Of a stretch of DNA of 64,000 nucleotides, positions 44,742-53,590 are shown piece after piece. The position numbers were made by a program, and so were the translations under genes. Source of the stretch: JADHUC01 sp964617665 (GTDB lineage Bacteria; Planctomycetota; Planctomycetia; Pirellulales; Pirellulaceae); contig CAZUAH010000011.1 of NCBI GenBank assembly GCA_964617665.1, positions 4,199 to 68,198 on the forward strand, in the 5' to 3' direction. The notes under the pieces were generated by a model. It was not told where the DNA came from. It saw only the letters and a list, made by a program, of their open reading frames with translations, and did not search any database. Positions within the stretch are counted from its first letter, which is position 1. Each line of letters begins with the position of its first letter.

Positions 44742-47700
44742 CTACTCAATTTCCATCACTACGCGGAGACCTACGTTGAAGACTTTCTGCCAAGATGGAT
44801 AGTTTTGGCGGAAGGCGGAACGGGCTCGCTTCGGGCGGTCGTAGAACGAGCCGCCACGTACGACCTTTGCACCAGCGGCGTTGGGGGCGTCGCGGCCATC
44901 GCGGGAATTGTACGGATAGGGGCGATAGGCCGTGAGAGTCCATTCCGCGACGTTTCCGTGCATATCACACAGGCCCCATGCGTTGGGTGTGTATCGGCCG
45001 ACGTGGCCGGTGACTACGGCGCTATCGTTGACGGCGTCGATTGTGGGAATCCACTTGGGCGAGTCGCGTCGTGTCAGGTTGTTCAACTGTTGGTCGGCCA
45101 GGTTGGCGAACTTGCCAAAGTCCACATCGCAGTCGCCAAAATTCATCGGCGTATCCGTGCCGGCACGGCAGGCGTATTCCCATTGAGCTTCGGTCGGCAG
45201 CGTGATCTGTTGGCCGGTCTTTTGCGACAGCCACTTGCAGAACCTCATGGCACGATCCCAGGATAGCCGAATGACCGGTTGCCGACCATGATCGACGGCC
45301 ACGCCGCGACTGCTGTGGTCCTTGTTGAATATGCTGATGTAGCCCACGTCGTGCGTCGGATCGGATGCGGCAAACTGCTCGTTTGTCACCTCGAACTTGC
45401 CCATGTAAAACGGTTTGTCGATCTTGACCGTGGTCTGTGGATACTCGTCCACATAGCCGTCGAAGGAACCCATGACGAATTCGCCGGCCGGCACCAGCAC
45501 CAGATCCATGGTGACGCCCTCGGCAAGCTCGAGCTGCACATTGGTTTCGAGACCGACCGCACTCTGGCGTCGCTCCGCATCGGCCGCATCGAACGGCCAA
45601 TTGCGGACATTCAACTTCTGTGGTTTCTGCTCCGGCACCGGTGTGGGCTTGACGAAGTCGGGGCGTTCCGGTGGTGGCGTGGGGTATTCTTCGGGGTTCT
45701 CGCAGCGGCTAGCGAATAGGGTTCGCATTTCTAGTCGCTTTGCCTCTCGGTCCGAATGGTTGCCGCCGCGATGCTCGTGCCAGGTACCGTGGTCCGGCAC
45801 GTTCAAGTCGATCCAGGTGAACAAACGATCCCAAGCTTCTATATCCAGTTCGACGCCATGATGGCCTTTGGTCAGCATCTGTATTAGCTCGCTGACACTG
45901 GCATGATACTCCAGCGGCTTTTGCAGGAAGTAATCGCTTTCGGGCCCCGGACGTCGCACGTAAGGATGCAAAGCGACGTACGACGGCGTGAAATTCCGGA
46001 AGGTACTGGGCCGGTCGCCAACCAGATTCGGCCGATCGTTGTGTTTGCCGTCATGGCAACCGACACAGTGCTTGTCCAAAACCGGCTGTACTTCACGTTT
46101 GAAACTGAACGGTCGTGCGGGACCGTACCAGGGCGTCATCTCGGACGGGGCCCGCTCCATGGCCAGAGTTGGCTTCGACGGTGGCGAGGTATTCTGGCTC
46201 TCGTGGCAGCCCGTACACGAAAGGACTTCGCCGGGCATGGCCGTGTACCAGCTTCGCATGATTTGCAGCGCCCGGCCGTTTTCGTCTAGCGGCTGGACGG
46301 CGATCGGCACATTGGCCGGCACTTTGAAGCTGGCCGAACCGTCCTTTTCAACCGGGACCGTGCCGAGAATGCGGCGCGCGTCCCAAGGACCGTCGATGCC
46401 AATGTGGATGTGTCCGCCCATGCCGTTATAGGCATAGTGGAATTCGTAGATTCGTAGCGATTTCACGGTGCCTCGGGGAACGCCTTTCAGCCCGTCGCCC
46501 GAATAGATGTCGGACAAGTAAATCGTGGCGTCCGACTGGCTGAGATCGACGCGATCCTTGAGGACCGGTGGTGTTGGCGTTTCTCGCAACGGCACGGGTT
46601 CGAACAGCACGTTTCCGGGCTGCTCCTTGATCAGCACCATATTGTCGAAGATGTCGACCAAGTAGATGCCCCACAGCGACTGGGCCGTCGGCTGCATGGC
46701 CACCAAGAAGTACTTGTCACTCAGAGGATACGGGTGCAGGAACTTGGGCCATGAGTTGTTGACGATCGCGTCGCCAATGTTCGGTTCGACTTTCACGCCG
46801 TAGCCAGGGATCCGCTGCACGGCTCCATCGGCCTGATGGCGTCCCAGTGCCGGATCGAAAACCAGCAATTCGCCCATGCGCGGCACGCCGTGGTGGCCTG
46901 AAATAACTGCCACGACCTTCGTCGGATGCTCCGGAATGGGCCGTGCGTAGAAGGTCGAATTCGGCCACGGCGAGTTGCTACCGTAGTACTGCATCTGGTT
47001 CGTGCCGTCTGGGTTCATCGAAAACAGCAGGCGCGTGAAGTAATGAGGAGAATCGGAATACTCCCAACGCGTGTAGAGAATTCGCCCGTCATTCAACACC
47101 GTTGGGCACCAGTTGTGGTCTTGATCGAAACAGAGCTGGCGAGTGTTCGCCCCGTCCGCGTCCATGATGAACAGGTTGGCCACGGCGTTTCCGCCACCCA
47201 CACACGGCACGCCTTGAAAGCAGCGAGTCGAATCAAAGATGATTCGACCATCGGGCAGGTAGCAGGCGTCGTAGTTATCCACGTCGGGATGCACGCCTGG
47301 CGTTACTTGACGCAGGCCCTCTCCCTCCGCACCAATTTCCCAGATCTGAAACCGATTGTGATCTCCGATCATAGAAAACAGCATTCGGTCCGCATCGAAA
47401 TGCAAATCGACATCGCCGACGAAAATGTCTCTCTCGGGTTTGAACAGTGTCGTGAGTCTTCCGTCCGGACGTATCGGCGACAGAACGGCAATTTCGTTGT
47501 TGAAGCCAGAACGAGATAAGGCACAGTTGCCTTGCCAGTTCTGTGGCAGCCCCATATTGGGCGCGTTCGCGTTGCGTCTGACTAACAGTAGACGATCGAA
47601 GTCGAGCAGCGGGTTGGCCAGCAAGGCCTCCCTCTGCAGCTCTTGAAATCGTTCCACCAGCGCGGGAATCCGTTTTGTGAGACTGCCGTCGCCGCTTGCC

Positions 47701-48764
47701 AGGGCCTTTTCAATGTCGGTCGCTTGACGTTCCAGATCGTCGACCTGTTTTAGATATTGAGTAGCCTTCTTGTACTGGCCGGGGTAGCTGCCGCTCAGAT
47801 CGTGGATAGCCAACCGAAGCGCATCGAAACTGATCTGCTTCATCTCGGCCGTACGGTGCCGGAACAGGCACACCTTCGAGAACAATTCGAGCCAAGCGAC
47901 GTCGTCCGGTTTCGTACCGGCATCCTTCAGTGATTGTAGCTGGCCACGCAGGCTTTCTCCTTCGCGACCGCAATCTCGAATCGCCCGGTCGACCATTTCC
48001 TCGGTCAGTTGAAGATTGTCGGGCGAAGCGAACCATTCCAAATGTCGATTGCCCGACAAGTAACGTTTCGTCCAACCAGCTTCAAGCGGAAAATCCGCTT
48101 CGAGCTGTTTCCACGCATCCAGCAAAGGATCAGAAGGCTGCGCGGACGGATTCAAAGTGAAGAAGAAACCGTGCCCGCCGCCGTTGTTGTAGATCTTCAT
48201 CAGCAGGCGGTTCTCGCCTGCCTTGAATTCTAGTTCGGCACGATCCTGGTTTGCTCCCGGGCCTCGCGGAACGTCGTGCGAGATGACTTGCTTGCCGTTC
48301 AACCACACGACCAGCCCATCATCGCTGCCAAAGCCTGACGGAATTGAGGCGGCCTGCTTCGAAGTGATGGTTCTGAACAGATACGTCGGCCCTCGGCCAC
48401 CGTCAGTCGGTAAACCGTGGACTCGACCGTCCGCCCAAGCCGCGTGTTGCTGCCAACGAGGCTTCCCGTCCGGGTCTTTGGAATCCAGATCGATTTTCTC
48501 TTCAGGAAACAGGGCGTCTGCGAAACGGGCGGCCTTCAGCTGACCCGTGGTGAACCATGGCCCCAATTCTATCGGCTGCGGTTCAGCAGCTTCCTCTTTG
48601 GGCATGGTGAAGTTAGCCCGTGTAGCCAACATGGTCTCGGGCCAAGTGGCTTTCTTCACGTACTGTTTGCCGTCGTCGGCCACAGCAGCGGAGCCCAGGA
48701 TCGTCAGCATCCAGACGGGGATGAAACAAAAAAGCATGGCGAGACAGATCTTGACTCGTGTCAT
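44742..48764 (-). CDS. Large exported protein: TolB/HzsA-like propeller, two CxxCH motifs, C-terminal FGE-like domain
   Basis: 1340 residues; ATG 48764 and signal peptide KICLAMLFCFIPVWMLTILG. The N-terminal part has a PA14/CBM-like fold (SDDGLVVWLNGKQVISHDVP). Middle (about 400-800) is a TolB-type propeller resembling the hydrazine synthase alpha-subunit-like family (IIFDSTRCFQGVPCVGGGN, ILYTRWEYSDSPHYFTRLLF, VVAVISGHHGVPRMGELLVF). Two haem c motifs follow at about 850 (CTGCH) and 902 (CVGCH). The last 260 residues are a formylglycine-generating-enzyme/SUMF1-like domain (VPAGEFVMGS, LPTEAQWEYACRAGTD, GLCDMHGNVAEWT, VVRGGSFYDR); the GNVAEWT end lacks the Cys of catalytic FGE. Hydrazine synthesis is not implied. 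Likely a periplasmic haem-bearing binding or redox protein. Confidence 0.87.
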   Translation of the reverse strand: MTRVKICLAMLFCFIPVWMLTILGSAAVADDGKQYVKKATWPETMLATRANFTMPKEEAAEPQPIELGPWFTTGQLKAARFADALFPEEKIDLDSKDPDGKPRWQQHAAWADGRVHGLPTDGGRGPTYLFRTITSKQAASIPSGFGSDDGLVVWLNGKQVISHDVPRGPGANQDRAELEFKAGENRLLMKIYNNGGGHGFFFTLNPSAQPSDPLLDAWKQLEADFPLEAGWTKRYLSGNRHLEWFASPDNLQLTEEMVDRAIRDCGREGESLRGQLQSLKDAGTKPDDVAWLELFSKVCLFRHRTAEMKQISFDALRLAIHDLSGSYPGQYKKATQYLKQVDDLERQATDIEKALASGDGSLTKRIPALVERFQELQREALLANPLLDFDRLLLVRRNANAPNMGLPQNWQGNCALSRSGFNNEIAVLSPIRPDGRLTTLFKPERDIFVGDVDLHFDADRMLFSMIGDHNRFQIWEIGAEGEGLRQVTPGVHPDVDNYDACYLPDGRIIFDSTRCFQGVPCVGGGNAVANLFIMDADGANTRQLCFDQDHNWCPTVLNDGRILYTRWEYSDSPHYFTRLLFSMNPDGTNQMQYYGSNSPWPNSTFYARPIPEHPTKVVAVISGHHGVPRMGELLVFDPALGRHQADGAVQRIPGYGVKVEPNIGDAIVNNSWPKFLHPYPLSDKYFLVAMQPTAQSLWGIYLVDIFDNMVLIKEQPGNVLFEPVPLRETPTPPVLKDRVDLSQSDATIYLSDIYSGDGLKGVPRGTVKSLRIYEFHYAYNGMGGHIHIGIDGPWDARRILGTVPVEKDGSASFKVPANVPIAVQPLDENGRALQIMRSWYTAMPGEVLSCTGCHESQNTSPPSKPTLAMERAPSEMTPWYGPARPFSFKREVQPVLDKHCVGCHDGKHNDRPNLVGDRPSTFRNFTPSYVALHPYVRRPGPESDYFLQKPLEYHASVSELIQMLTKGHHGVELDIEAWDRLFTWIDLNVPDHGTWHEHRGGNHSDREAKRLEMRTLFASRCENPEEYPTPPPERPDFVKPTPVPEQKPQKLNVRNWPFDAADAERRQSAVGLETNVQLELAEGVTMDLVLVPAGEFVMGSFDGYVDEYPQTTVKIDKPFYMGKFEVTNEQFAASDPTHDVGYISIFNKDHSSRGVAVDHGRQPVIRLSWDRAMRFCKWLSQKTGQQITLPTEAQWEYACRAGTDTPMNFGDCDVDFGKFANLADQQLNNLTRRDSPKWIPTIDAVNDSAVVTGHVGRYTPNAWGLCDMHGNVAEWTLTAYRPYPYNSRDGRDAPNAAGAKVVRGGSFYDRPKRARSAFRQNYPSWQKVFNVGLRVVMEIE

Positions 48765-49001
48765 GGTTCGCTTCCTGGGGAGGTTATGGGTGGGGAAAGG
48801 TGGGTCAACAGGATTCCAAGTTTAACCTGCCGCCGTACCCAAAACCATAGCAATCCACGACGTCTGGTACCGCGTACTCCGCATTTAAGTGAGTGGCGAA
48901 AGAAGATCCACGCGTAGCGAAACTCGCCAAGAGTTTCGATGGCCAGCCGAAAGTCTCGGCGACTTCCGCTACGGTGGGCATGAGCTCACCTGTCGCTCGC
49001 G

Positions 49002-49895
49002 TTATTGCTGATTCTCGCTCTTCAGCGTCTCGTACAAGTCCAACGCTTTCTCGGGCTTCTCGCCGTCGTGAACAATAGCGCGGATTGCTTGAATCATGGC
49101 TATTGGATCGTCGGCTTGGAAGATGTTTCGGCCCATGTCGACGCCGTCGGCCCCTTGATCGATGGCCTTGTAGCACATCGTCATTGCGTCAAGCTCAGGA
49201 AGCTTCTTACCACCGGCAATCACAACCGGAACCGGGCATCCGGCGGTGACGCGATCAAATCCTTCTTCACAGAAGTACGTCTTGATGACATTCGCGCCCA
49301 GTTCGGCGAGCACGCGCGAGGCCATTCCCAGGTAACGCGCATCACGTGCCATCTCGCGACCGACTGCCGTTACGCCTAACGTTGGAATACCGTATTTGTT
49401 CCCAGCGTCAATGACCTGGACCAAGTCGCGAATCGTCACGTGCTCGTGCTTGCCGCCAATGCAAACTTGGACGGCCATGATGGTTGCGTTCAGCCGAATG
49501 GCTTCTTCAATGTCCACGCCGATGCATTCGTTGAACAAATCGTCGCCGACGAGCACGGTCGAACCAGCCGTCACACGCAACGACACCGGCTTGTTGAATA
49601 TGGGAGGAATGTTTGCCCGGAGCGCGCCACGAGTGCACATGATCACATCGCTGTGCGGAACCAACGGGCGCATTGTGAGGTCCATTCGCTCCAGGCCCGA
49701 TGTCGGCCCCATAATGTAACCGTGGTCGAAGGCCAGCATGACCGTCTTGCCGCTCTTGGGATTGAACATGCGGCTCAAGCGATCCTGCATTCCCCAGTCC
49801 AGATGGTTCGAGCCTTTGACGTAAAACGGTTCTTCCTGCACGGGTACGCCAACGCCGAATCGTTGTGCTTCGATATTGCCTGATTCTTCGGGCAT
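49002..49895 (-). CDS. lsrF: LsrF-type class I aldolase-fold thiolase (3-hydroxy-5-phosphonooxypentane-2,4-dione thiolase)
   Basis: 297 residues from ATG 49895 (AAAGGA upstream). It aligns end to end with Escherichia coli LsrF as I recall it: LDWGMQDRLSRMFNP, GKTVMLAFDHGYIMGPTSGL, DVIMCTRGALR, IKTYFCEEGFDRVTAGCPVP, VIAGGKKLPE, GVDMGRNIFQ. The Schiff-base-type Lys is K205 (VIKTY), and H58 is conserved in FDHGY. LsrF transfers an acetyl group from phosphorylated AI-2 product to CoA, giving DHAP and acetyl-CoA. Here it is last in an operon after dhaK and dhaL (50-bp gaps). No lsrK, lsrR or lsr transporter genes are present, so the substrate may be a related phosphorylated dicarbonyl. Confidence 0.88.
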   Translation of the reverse strand: MPEESGNIEAQRFGVGVPVQEEPFYVKGSNHLDWGMQDRLSRMFNPKSGKTVMLAFDHGYIMGPTSGLERMDLTMRPLVPHSDVIMCTRGALRANIPPIFNKPVSLRVTAGSTVLVGDDLFNECIGVDIEEAIRLNATIMAVQVCIGGKHEHVTIRDLVQVIDAGNKYGIPTLGVTAVGREMARDARYLGMASRVLAELGANVIKTYFCEEGFDRVTAGCPVPVVIAGGKKLPELDAMTMCYKAIDQGADGVDMGRNIFQADDPIAMIQAIRAIVHDGEKPEKALDLYETLKSENQQ

Positions 49896-49945
49896 TGAGA
49901 GGTTTCCTTTGTTGGTGAGTATAAGGTGGTGGAGTTGTTTTCAGA

Positions 49946-50575
49946 TCACGCCATGGACTTCGCGAAGCCGGTAAACAGAAGGGCGGCACTGGCCGCTCCC
50001 GGGTCGACGTGGCCGATGGACCTTTCGCCCAGGTTCTTGGCACGCCCAAACTTGGCTTGCATGTCCGCAGTGGCTTTCGCGCCTTCGTCGGCGGCCTTCG
50101 CCGCGGCATCCAAGATTGCTGCGATGTCCTCGCCGCTCGCTGCGCGCATGGCCTGGACAGCTGGCTCGATTGCGTCGATCAACGTCTTGTCGCCCACCGC
50201 AGCTTGTGTGTGCTTCCGGATACCAGCCAACCCTTGTTCGAACATGTCCACGAGGGCCGGGCCGTCCAGCGAGTCCACATCTTTTGCCGCTTTGGCCATT
50301 CCGTTGAACAGCGAGCCGAAAAGCGGACCGGTCGACCCGCCATCGATGCCCATGACACCCCAGCCGATGGCCTTCAGCGTCTTGCCGATGCTTTGGCCAG
50401 CGTTTTCGTCTAACGCCTTGGCTGCAGCATCCATGGCGCGGCAAATTGCCATCCCGTGATCGCCGTCGCCGGTGGCCGCGTCCAGCCGAGACAACTCGTC
50501 CTGTTGAGCTTTGATCAATTCGACCGAGGTCAGGATCATTCCTCGAAGTTCTTCGATACCGATGCGTTCCGCCAT
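49946..50575 (-). CDS. dhaL: DhaL-type kinase subunit (Dak2 nucleotide-binding domain)
   Basis: 209 residues, typical of free-standing DhaL. The three Mg-binding Asp residues are present (D32, D37, D39 in LDAATGDGDHG), as are the nucleotide-loop GVMGIDGGSTGPLFGS and the closing RSIGHVDPGAASAALLF. It carries the nucleotide for phosphoryl transfer to the substrate bound on DhaK. Lies 50 bp downstream of dhaK and 50 bp upstream of lsrF. No DhaM phosphotransferase subunit is present, so it cannot be told whether the phosphate donor is free ATP or a PTS chain elsewhere. The GSTGPLFGS sequence resembles ATP-type and PTS-type members alike. Confidence 0.9.
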   Translation of the reverse strand: MAERIGIEELRGMILTSVELIKAQQDELSRLDAATGDGDHGMAICRAMDAAAKALDENAGQSIGKTLKAIGWGVMGIDGGSTGPLFGSLFNGMAKAAKDVDSLDGPALVDMFEQGLAGIRKHTQAAVGDKTLIDAIEPAVQAMRAASGEDIAAILDAAAKAADEGAKATADMQAKFGRAKNLGERSIGHVDPGAASAALLFTGFAKSMA

Positions 50576-50625
50576 TTATAGTTCGTCTCTATTCGAATTC
50601 ACTTCAGGTTTCGGAAGCCGTGATA

Positions 50626-51627
50626 TCACCGTACCGTCAGGTACGGCGTATCGCACGGGGCGTCCCATAATTCAATCAGTTGGTCATCCAGTTTGGCCAA
50701 GTGCATTTGGAAGCCGCCCATTTCCTGGACTGTCAACAATTCGCCGCACCGACCGCGTGCGATCTCGATGCCCTTGCCGGACAGAAACTTCTCAAGACCG
50801 CGATATACGATGAACATTTCCATCAGCGTGGTTGCACCTGCACCGTTGATCAGAGCCAAGATCTTGTCGCCGTCGCCGGCACCGATGGCCTTGACCAGTT
50901 GCTCGGCCATGGTCGCAGCGGTCTTGTCGGCAGTCATGATCGCCGAGCGGCCTGTGCCAGCTTCGCCGTGTTGGCCCATGCCGATTTCCATCTCGTCGTC
51001 GGCCAATTCAAAAATCGCCTGTCCCGATGCCGGATGCGTAGCCGTTTTCAAAGCCACGGCCAGCGTCGCCATGTTCTGATTGAATTTGTCGGCCACCGCG
51101 TAGACTTCGTCCAAGGTCGCGCCGGCTTCTGCCGCAGCCCCAGCGACCTTATATAGGGGAATGCAGCCGACCAAACCACGACGATCTTCGTCCGGAGCAT
51201 CCATCCCCGGAGCGATATCCTCGTGCGTGAGGATCATTTTAACGTTCAGCCCTTCTTCTTCCGCCATTTCCATGGCCACGTTGGCGCTCATTACGTCGCC
51301 CGCATGGTTCAAGACGACAAACAGCACGCCTGCATCACGGTTGGCCATTTTCAGTGCCTCGAACACCTTGGGAGGGCCGGGAGCCGCAAAGATATCGCCG
51401 ACCACCGAGATATCCAACATCCCGTCACCAACAAAGCCGCTGAGCGCCGGCTCGTGTCCCGCCCCGCCTAGAGTGACGATAGCCACTTTTTCCTTGGGCT
51501 TGGGATTGGCTCGCACGACCAGCTTTTCGCTGACCAACGCGATCTTGTCGCGATAGGCACTAGCGAATCCTTCAAGCAACTCGGCAGTCAGGTTAGCGGG
51601 ATCGTTGATAAATTTCTTCATAACCAT
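50626..51627 (-). CDS. dhaK: DhaK-type kinase subunit (substrate-binding, dihydroxyacetone kinase-like)
   Basis: 333 residues from ATG 51627 (a second ATG two codons on is also possible); a longer frame to 51690 lacks a ribosome site. The active-site residues of DhaK are kept in order: H58 (GGAGHEPALSG), D111 (LNHAGDVMSANV) and H220 (IGMGQHGEAG), the His that forms a covalent hemiaminal with the ketone. Around D111 the common NYTGDVLNF is changed to NHAGDVMSA, which suggests a ketone substrate other than dihydroxyacetone. First gene of dhaK-dhaL-lsrF. Erythrulose-type kinases and other Dak paralogues are alternatives. Confidence 0.9.
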   Translation of the reverse strand: MVMKKFINDPANLTAELLEGFASAYRDKIALVSEKLVVRANPKPKEKVAIVTLGGAGHEPALSGFVGDGMLDISVVGDIFAAPGPPKVFEALKMANRDAGVLFVVLNHAGDVMSANVAMEMAEEEGLNVKMILTHEDIAPGMDAPDEDRRGLVGCIPLYKVAGAAAEAGATLDEVYAVADKFNQNMATLAVALKTATHPASGQAIFELADDEMEIGMGQHGEAGTGRSAIMTADKTAATMAEQLVKAIGAGDGDKILALINGAGATTLMEMFIVYRGLEKFLSGKGIEIARGRCGELLTVQEMGGFQMHLAKLDDQLIELWDAPCDTPYLTVR

Positions 51628-51889
51628 AACGAATGTCTCCGCGGCAATTTGTTGAAACGCTAGAAATTCTATGACGGTCTCTTGGTCCAAGCAGTCTTGT
51701 ATTCTCTTGACGACGGGCCGTCAAGTATCCGACAGTCGTTCGCGCAGTGGGAGGGCAGTGCGGGCAGTGAATTCGAGTCTTGGGTCGTTCTGGCGGGTGG
51801 GGAAGACGATGACGTTCGGGGATCACAAGTGCCGCATACGAAACTGGTTGCGGCAATAAGCTGAACTCTGGCGCTTTGTGGAGATTCGG

Positions 51890-52069
51890 CTAGTGTTCTG
51901 CCCTGTCGTAGTCCCCGCTCTCCGGCGGTTCTTCGGTTAGCTGGTCAAGGATCCATGCACGCCATCGCCGGCGCCGAGCGAAACGTGCTCGTTCCTGTCG
52001 CAACACGATCCCTCTCAGCCACATGTAGCCGATCATAAGGAACGCAAGGATGCACACATAGGTCAGCAT
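51890..52069 (-). CDS. Small predicted membrane protein, unknown function
   Basis: 59 codons from ATG 52069. The N-terminus is a single hydrophobic helix (LTYVCILAFLMIGYMWL), followed by a very basic stretch (RQERARFARRRRWR) and an acidic tail (TEEPPESGDYDRAEH). This is the positive-inside pattern of a tail-in small membrane protein. No convincing ribosome binding site; the frame remains open to 52237. It lies on the same strand, 180 bp downstream of the FHA-EAL gene. No family recognised. Confidence 0.4.
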   Translation of the reverse strand: MLTYVCILAFLMIGYMWLRGIVLRQERARFARRRRWRAWILDQLTEEPPESGDYDRAEH

Positions 52070-52249
52070 GGTCGCATTGTACAAAATGCCCTCGTTGTGG
52101 GCAAAGCGTCGGAGCATGAACGCGGAAGAGCCGCCTCCAAACGTGGATCGCGATCGTTTTGCATCGAAACACACGGCGAGAGTGCTTGAGGGAGGCGAGT
52201 ATAGACAGCAGCAAGTGTAGAACGGTGCCAGAGACACCGCTCGATGTCA

Positions 52250-53338
52250 TCAATCGCAGGAGAAAGCGGGAGCTGGGCGGCCGTAGTGATAACCTTGGGC
52301 GAACTTGAAACCGAGTTCCAGACAAGTTGCGTGTTCGTCGGCAGTCTCGATGCCTTCGGCCAACGGTGCGACACCGAGGTTGTTCACCATGCGTACAAGC
52401 GTGGCTAGCATTTCCTGACGCTCGGCAGGGGCCAAGTGGATATCGCGAATCAAACCCATATCGAACTTCAAGTAATCGGGTCGCACTTCGATCAACTCGA
52501 CCAATCGCGTCTGCCCCGCGCCGAAATCGTCAAACGCCAGCCCGATATCCAGATCGCGAAGCACCGAACGCAAGTCGTTCATCGACGAAGGATCGGTCAC
52601 TGCTGCCTCGTGAATCTCAAGTGTGATCGGCTGCGTAGGGCTGACCTCCCGGACGGCTTCTATGGATTGCGGAAGCCCCGGTTCGACAAGCTCCTTCGGA
52701 TGCGTATTTACGAAGAGGTGTGGCGGACTGTCCACCGAGGCGGTCGCTCGGATCCCCTCCCAGCGGAACATGCGGCTCAGCTCGACCTCAACGTCCAATC
52801 GCACTGCGGCCTGGAATATGTCGCGCGCTTCGTGCAATCCGACCAGATTGCTGCGGGCCAGCACCTCGTAACCGACGGTCTCCTCGTTCGTCAATTCGAC
52901 GATTGGCTGATAATGGGGGACCACTGCTCGTTCGCTGATAATTCGATCCAGTTGCACTAGAGCGAAGGCTTGGTCGTGTACTTCCTCCTGTACGGTCTTG
53001 TTCGGTCCCATGGAATCCTGCCGACGAATGCGGAATGGTACGTCGGCGAATTGGATCAAATCCTCTTCTCGTACCTGCGTCTCGGTGATTTGGCGACCGT
53101 TCACGAATGTGCCGTTCGTGCTGTTCAGATCGCGCAGCAGCAACGAATCGCCATCCATGACGATTTCCGCATGCATTCCCGAAACCGTTCGTCGCGGAAT
53201 GCACAAGCCGAGGCCCGGTTGCCGGCCCACGTGAAACGGAGTGGAATGAACTGGGACAAGGCGTACTGGTTCTGCCCCGGTAACTTGTCCTGCAAGGAAC
53301 CAAACGGATTCGGTTGATCGGTCGATCTCGCTCAGCAT
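52250..53338 (-). CDS. FHA domain fused to EAL c-di-GMP phosphodiesterase
   Basis: 362 residues from ATG 53338 (AAAGGGGA upstream). Residues about 30-105 are an FHA domain with all phosphothreonine-binding landmarks: HVGRQ (G38-R39), SGMH (S53, H56) and NSTNGTFVNG (N75). Residues about 130-360 are an EAL domain: YQPIVEL...YEVLAR (E158 in the EAL position), FVNTHP, LEIHEA, AFDDFGAG, YLKFD, EGIET and QGYHYGRP. These cover the metal- and substrate-binding positions, so phosphodiesterase activity is plausible despite EVL for EAL. No signal peptide or TM. It is divergent from the AAA/kinase-tubulin operon (253 bp apart), whose kinase could make its phospho-ligand (inference). Confidence 0.92.
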   Translation of the reverse strand: MLSEIDRSTESVWFLAGQVTGAEPVRLVPVHSTPFHVGRQPGLGLCIPRRTVSGMHAEIVMDGDSLLLRDLNSTNGTFVNGRQITETQVREEDLIQFADVPFRIRRQDSMGPNKTVQEEVHDQAFALVQLDRIISERAVVPHYQPIVELTNEETVGYEVLARSNLVGLHEARDIFQAAVRLDVEVELSRMFRWEGIRATASVDSPPHLFVNTHPKELVEPGLPQSIEAVREVSPTQPITLEIHEAAVTDPSSMNDLRSVLRDLDIGLAFDDFGAGQTRLVELIEVRPDYLKFDMGLIRDIHLAPAERQEMLATLVRMVNNLGVAPLAEGIETADEHATCLELGFKFAQGYHYGRPAPAFSCD

Positions 53339-53590
53339 AACAGTTACGTCCCCTTTTCTCCGCCTGACGGGGTCTTCCCCCGCGCCATCGATAGCACCGA
53401 CTGTAGTAACACTGGCGCACATTCATCCAATCCACAAGAGAAGCTTAGTTCACGCAAAGCCACCGTGCCACAAAGGCCGGGGGGGCCAAACGCCAACGAC
53501 TCTATTTCTAACCTAGACTTGCATGGATTGCGTTGCGCGGTGTTGCGCGCGCTGGGAACTCTGTTACCGCCTGTAGAGGTCATAACGATC

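Noticed and set aside
44742..45530. Formylglycine-generating enzyme that would mature the sulfatase at 1728
   Set aside because: The FGE-like domain is part of an exported multidomain protein and lacks Cys after GNVAEW, so it is not assigned as the maturase.
51671..51864. Small + strand frames between dhaK and the small membrane protein
   Set aside because: No ATG with ribosome site and no recognisable motif.
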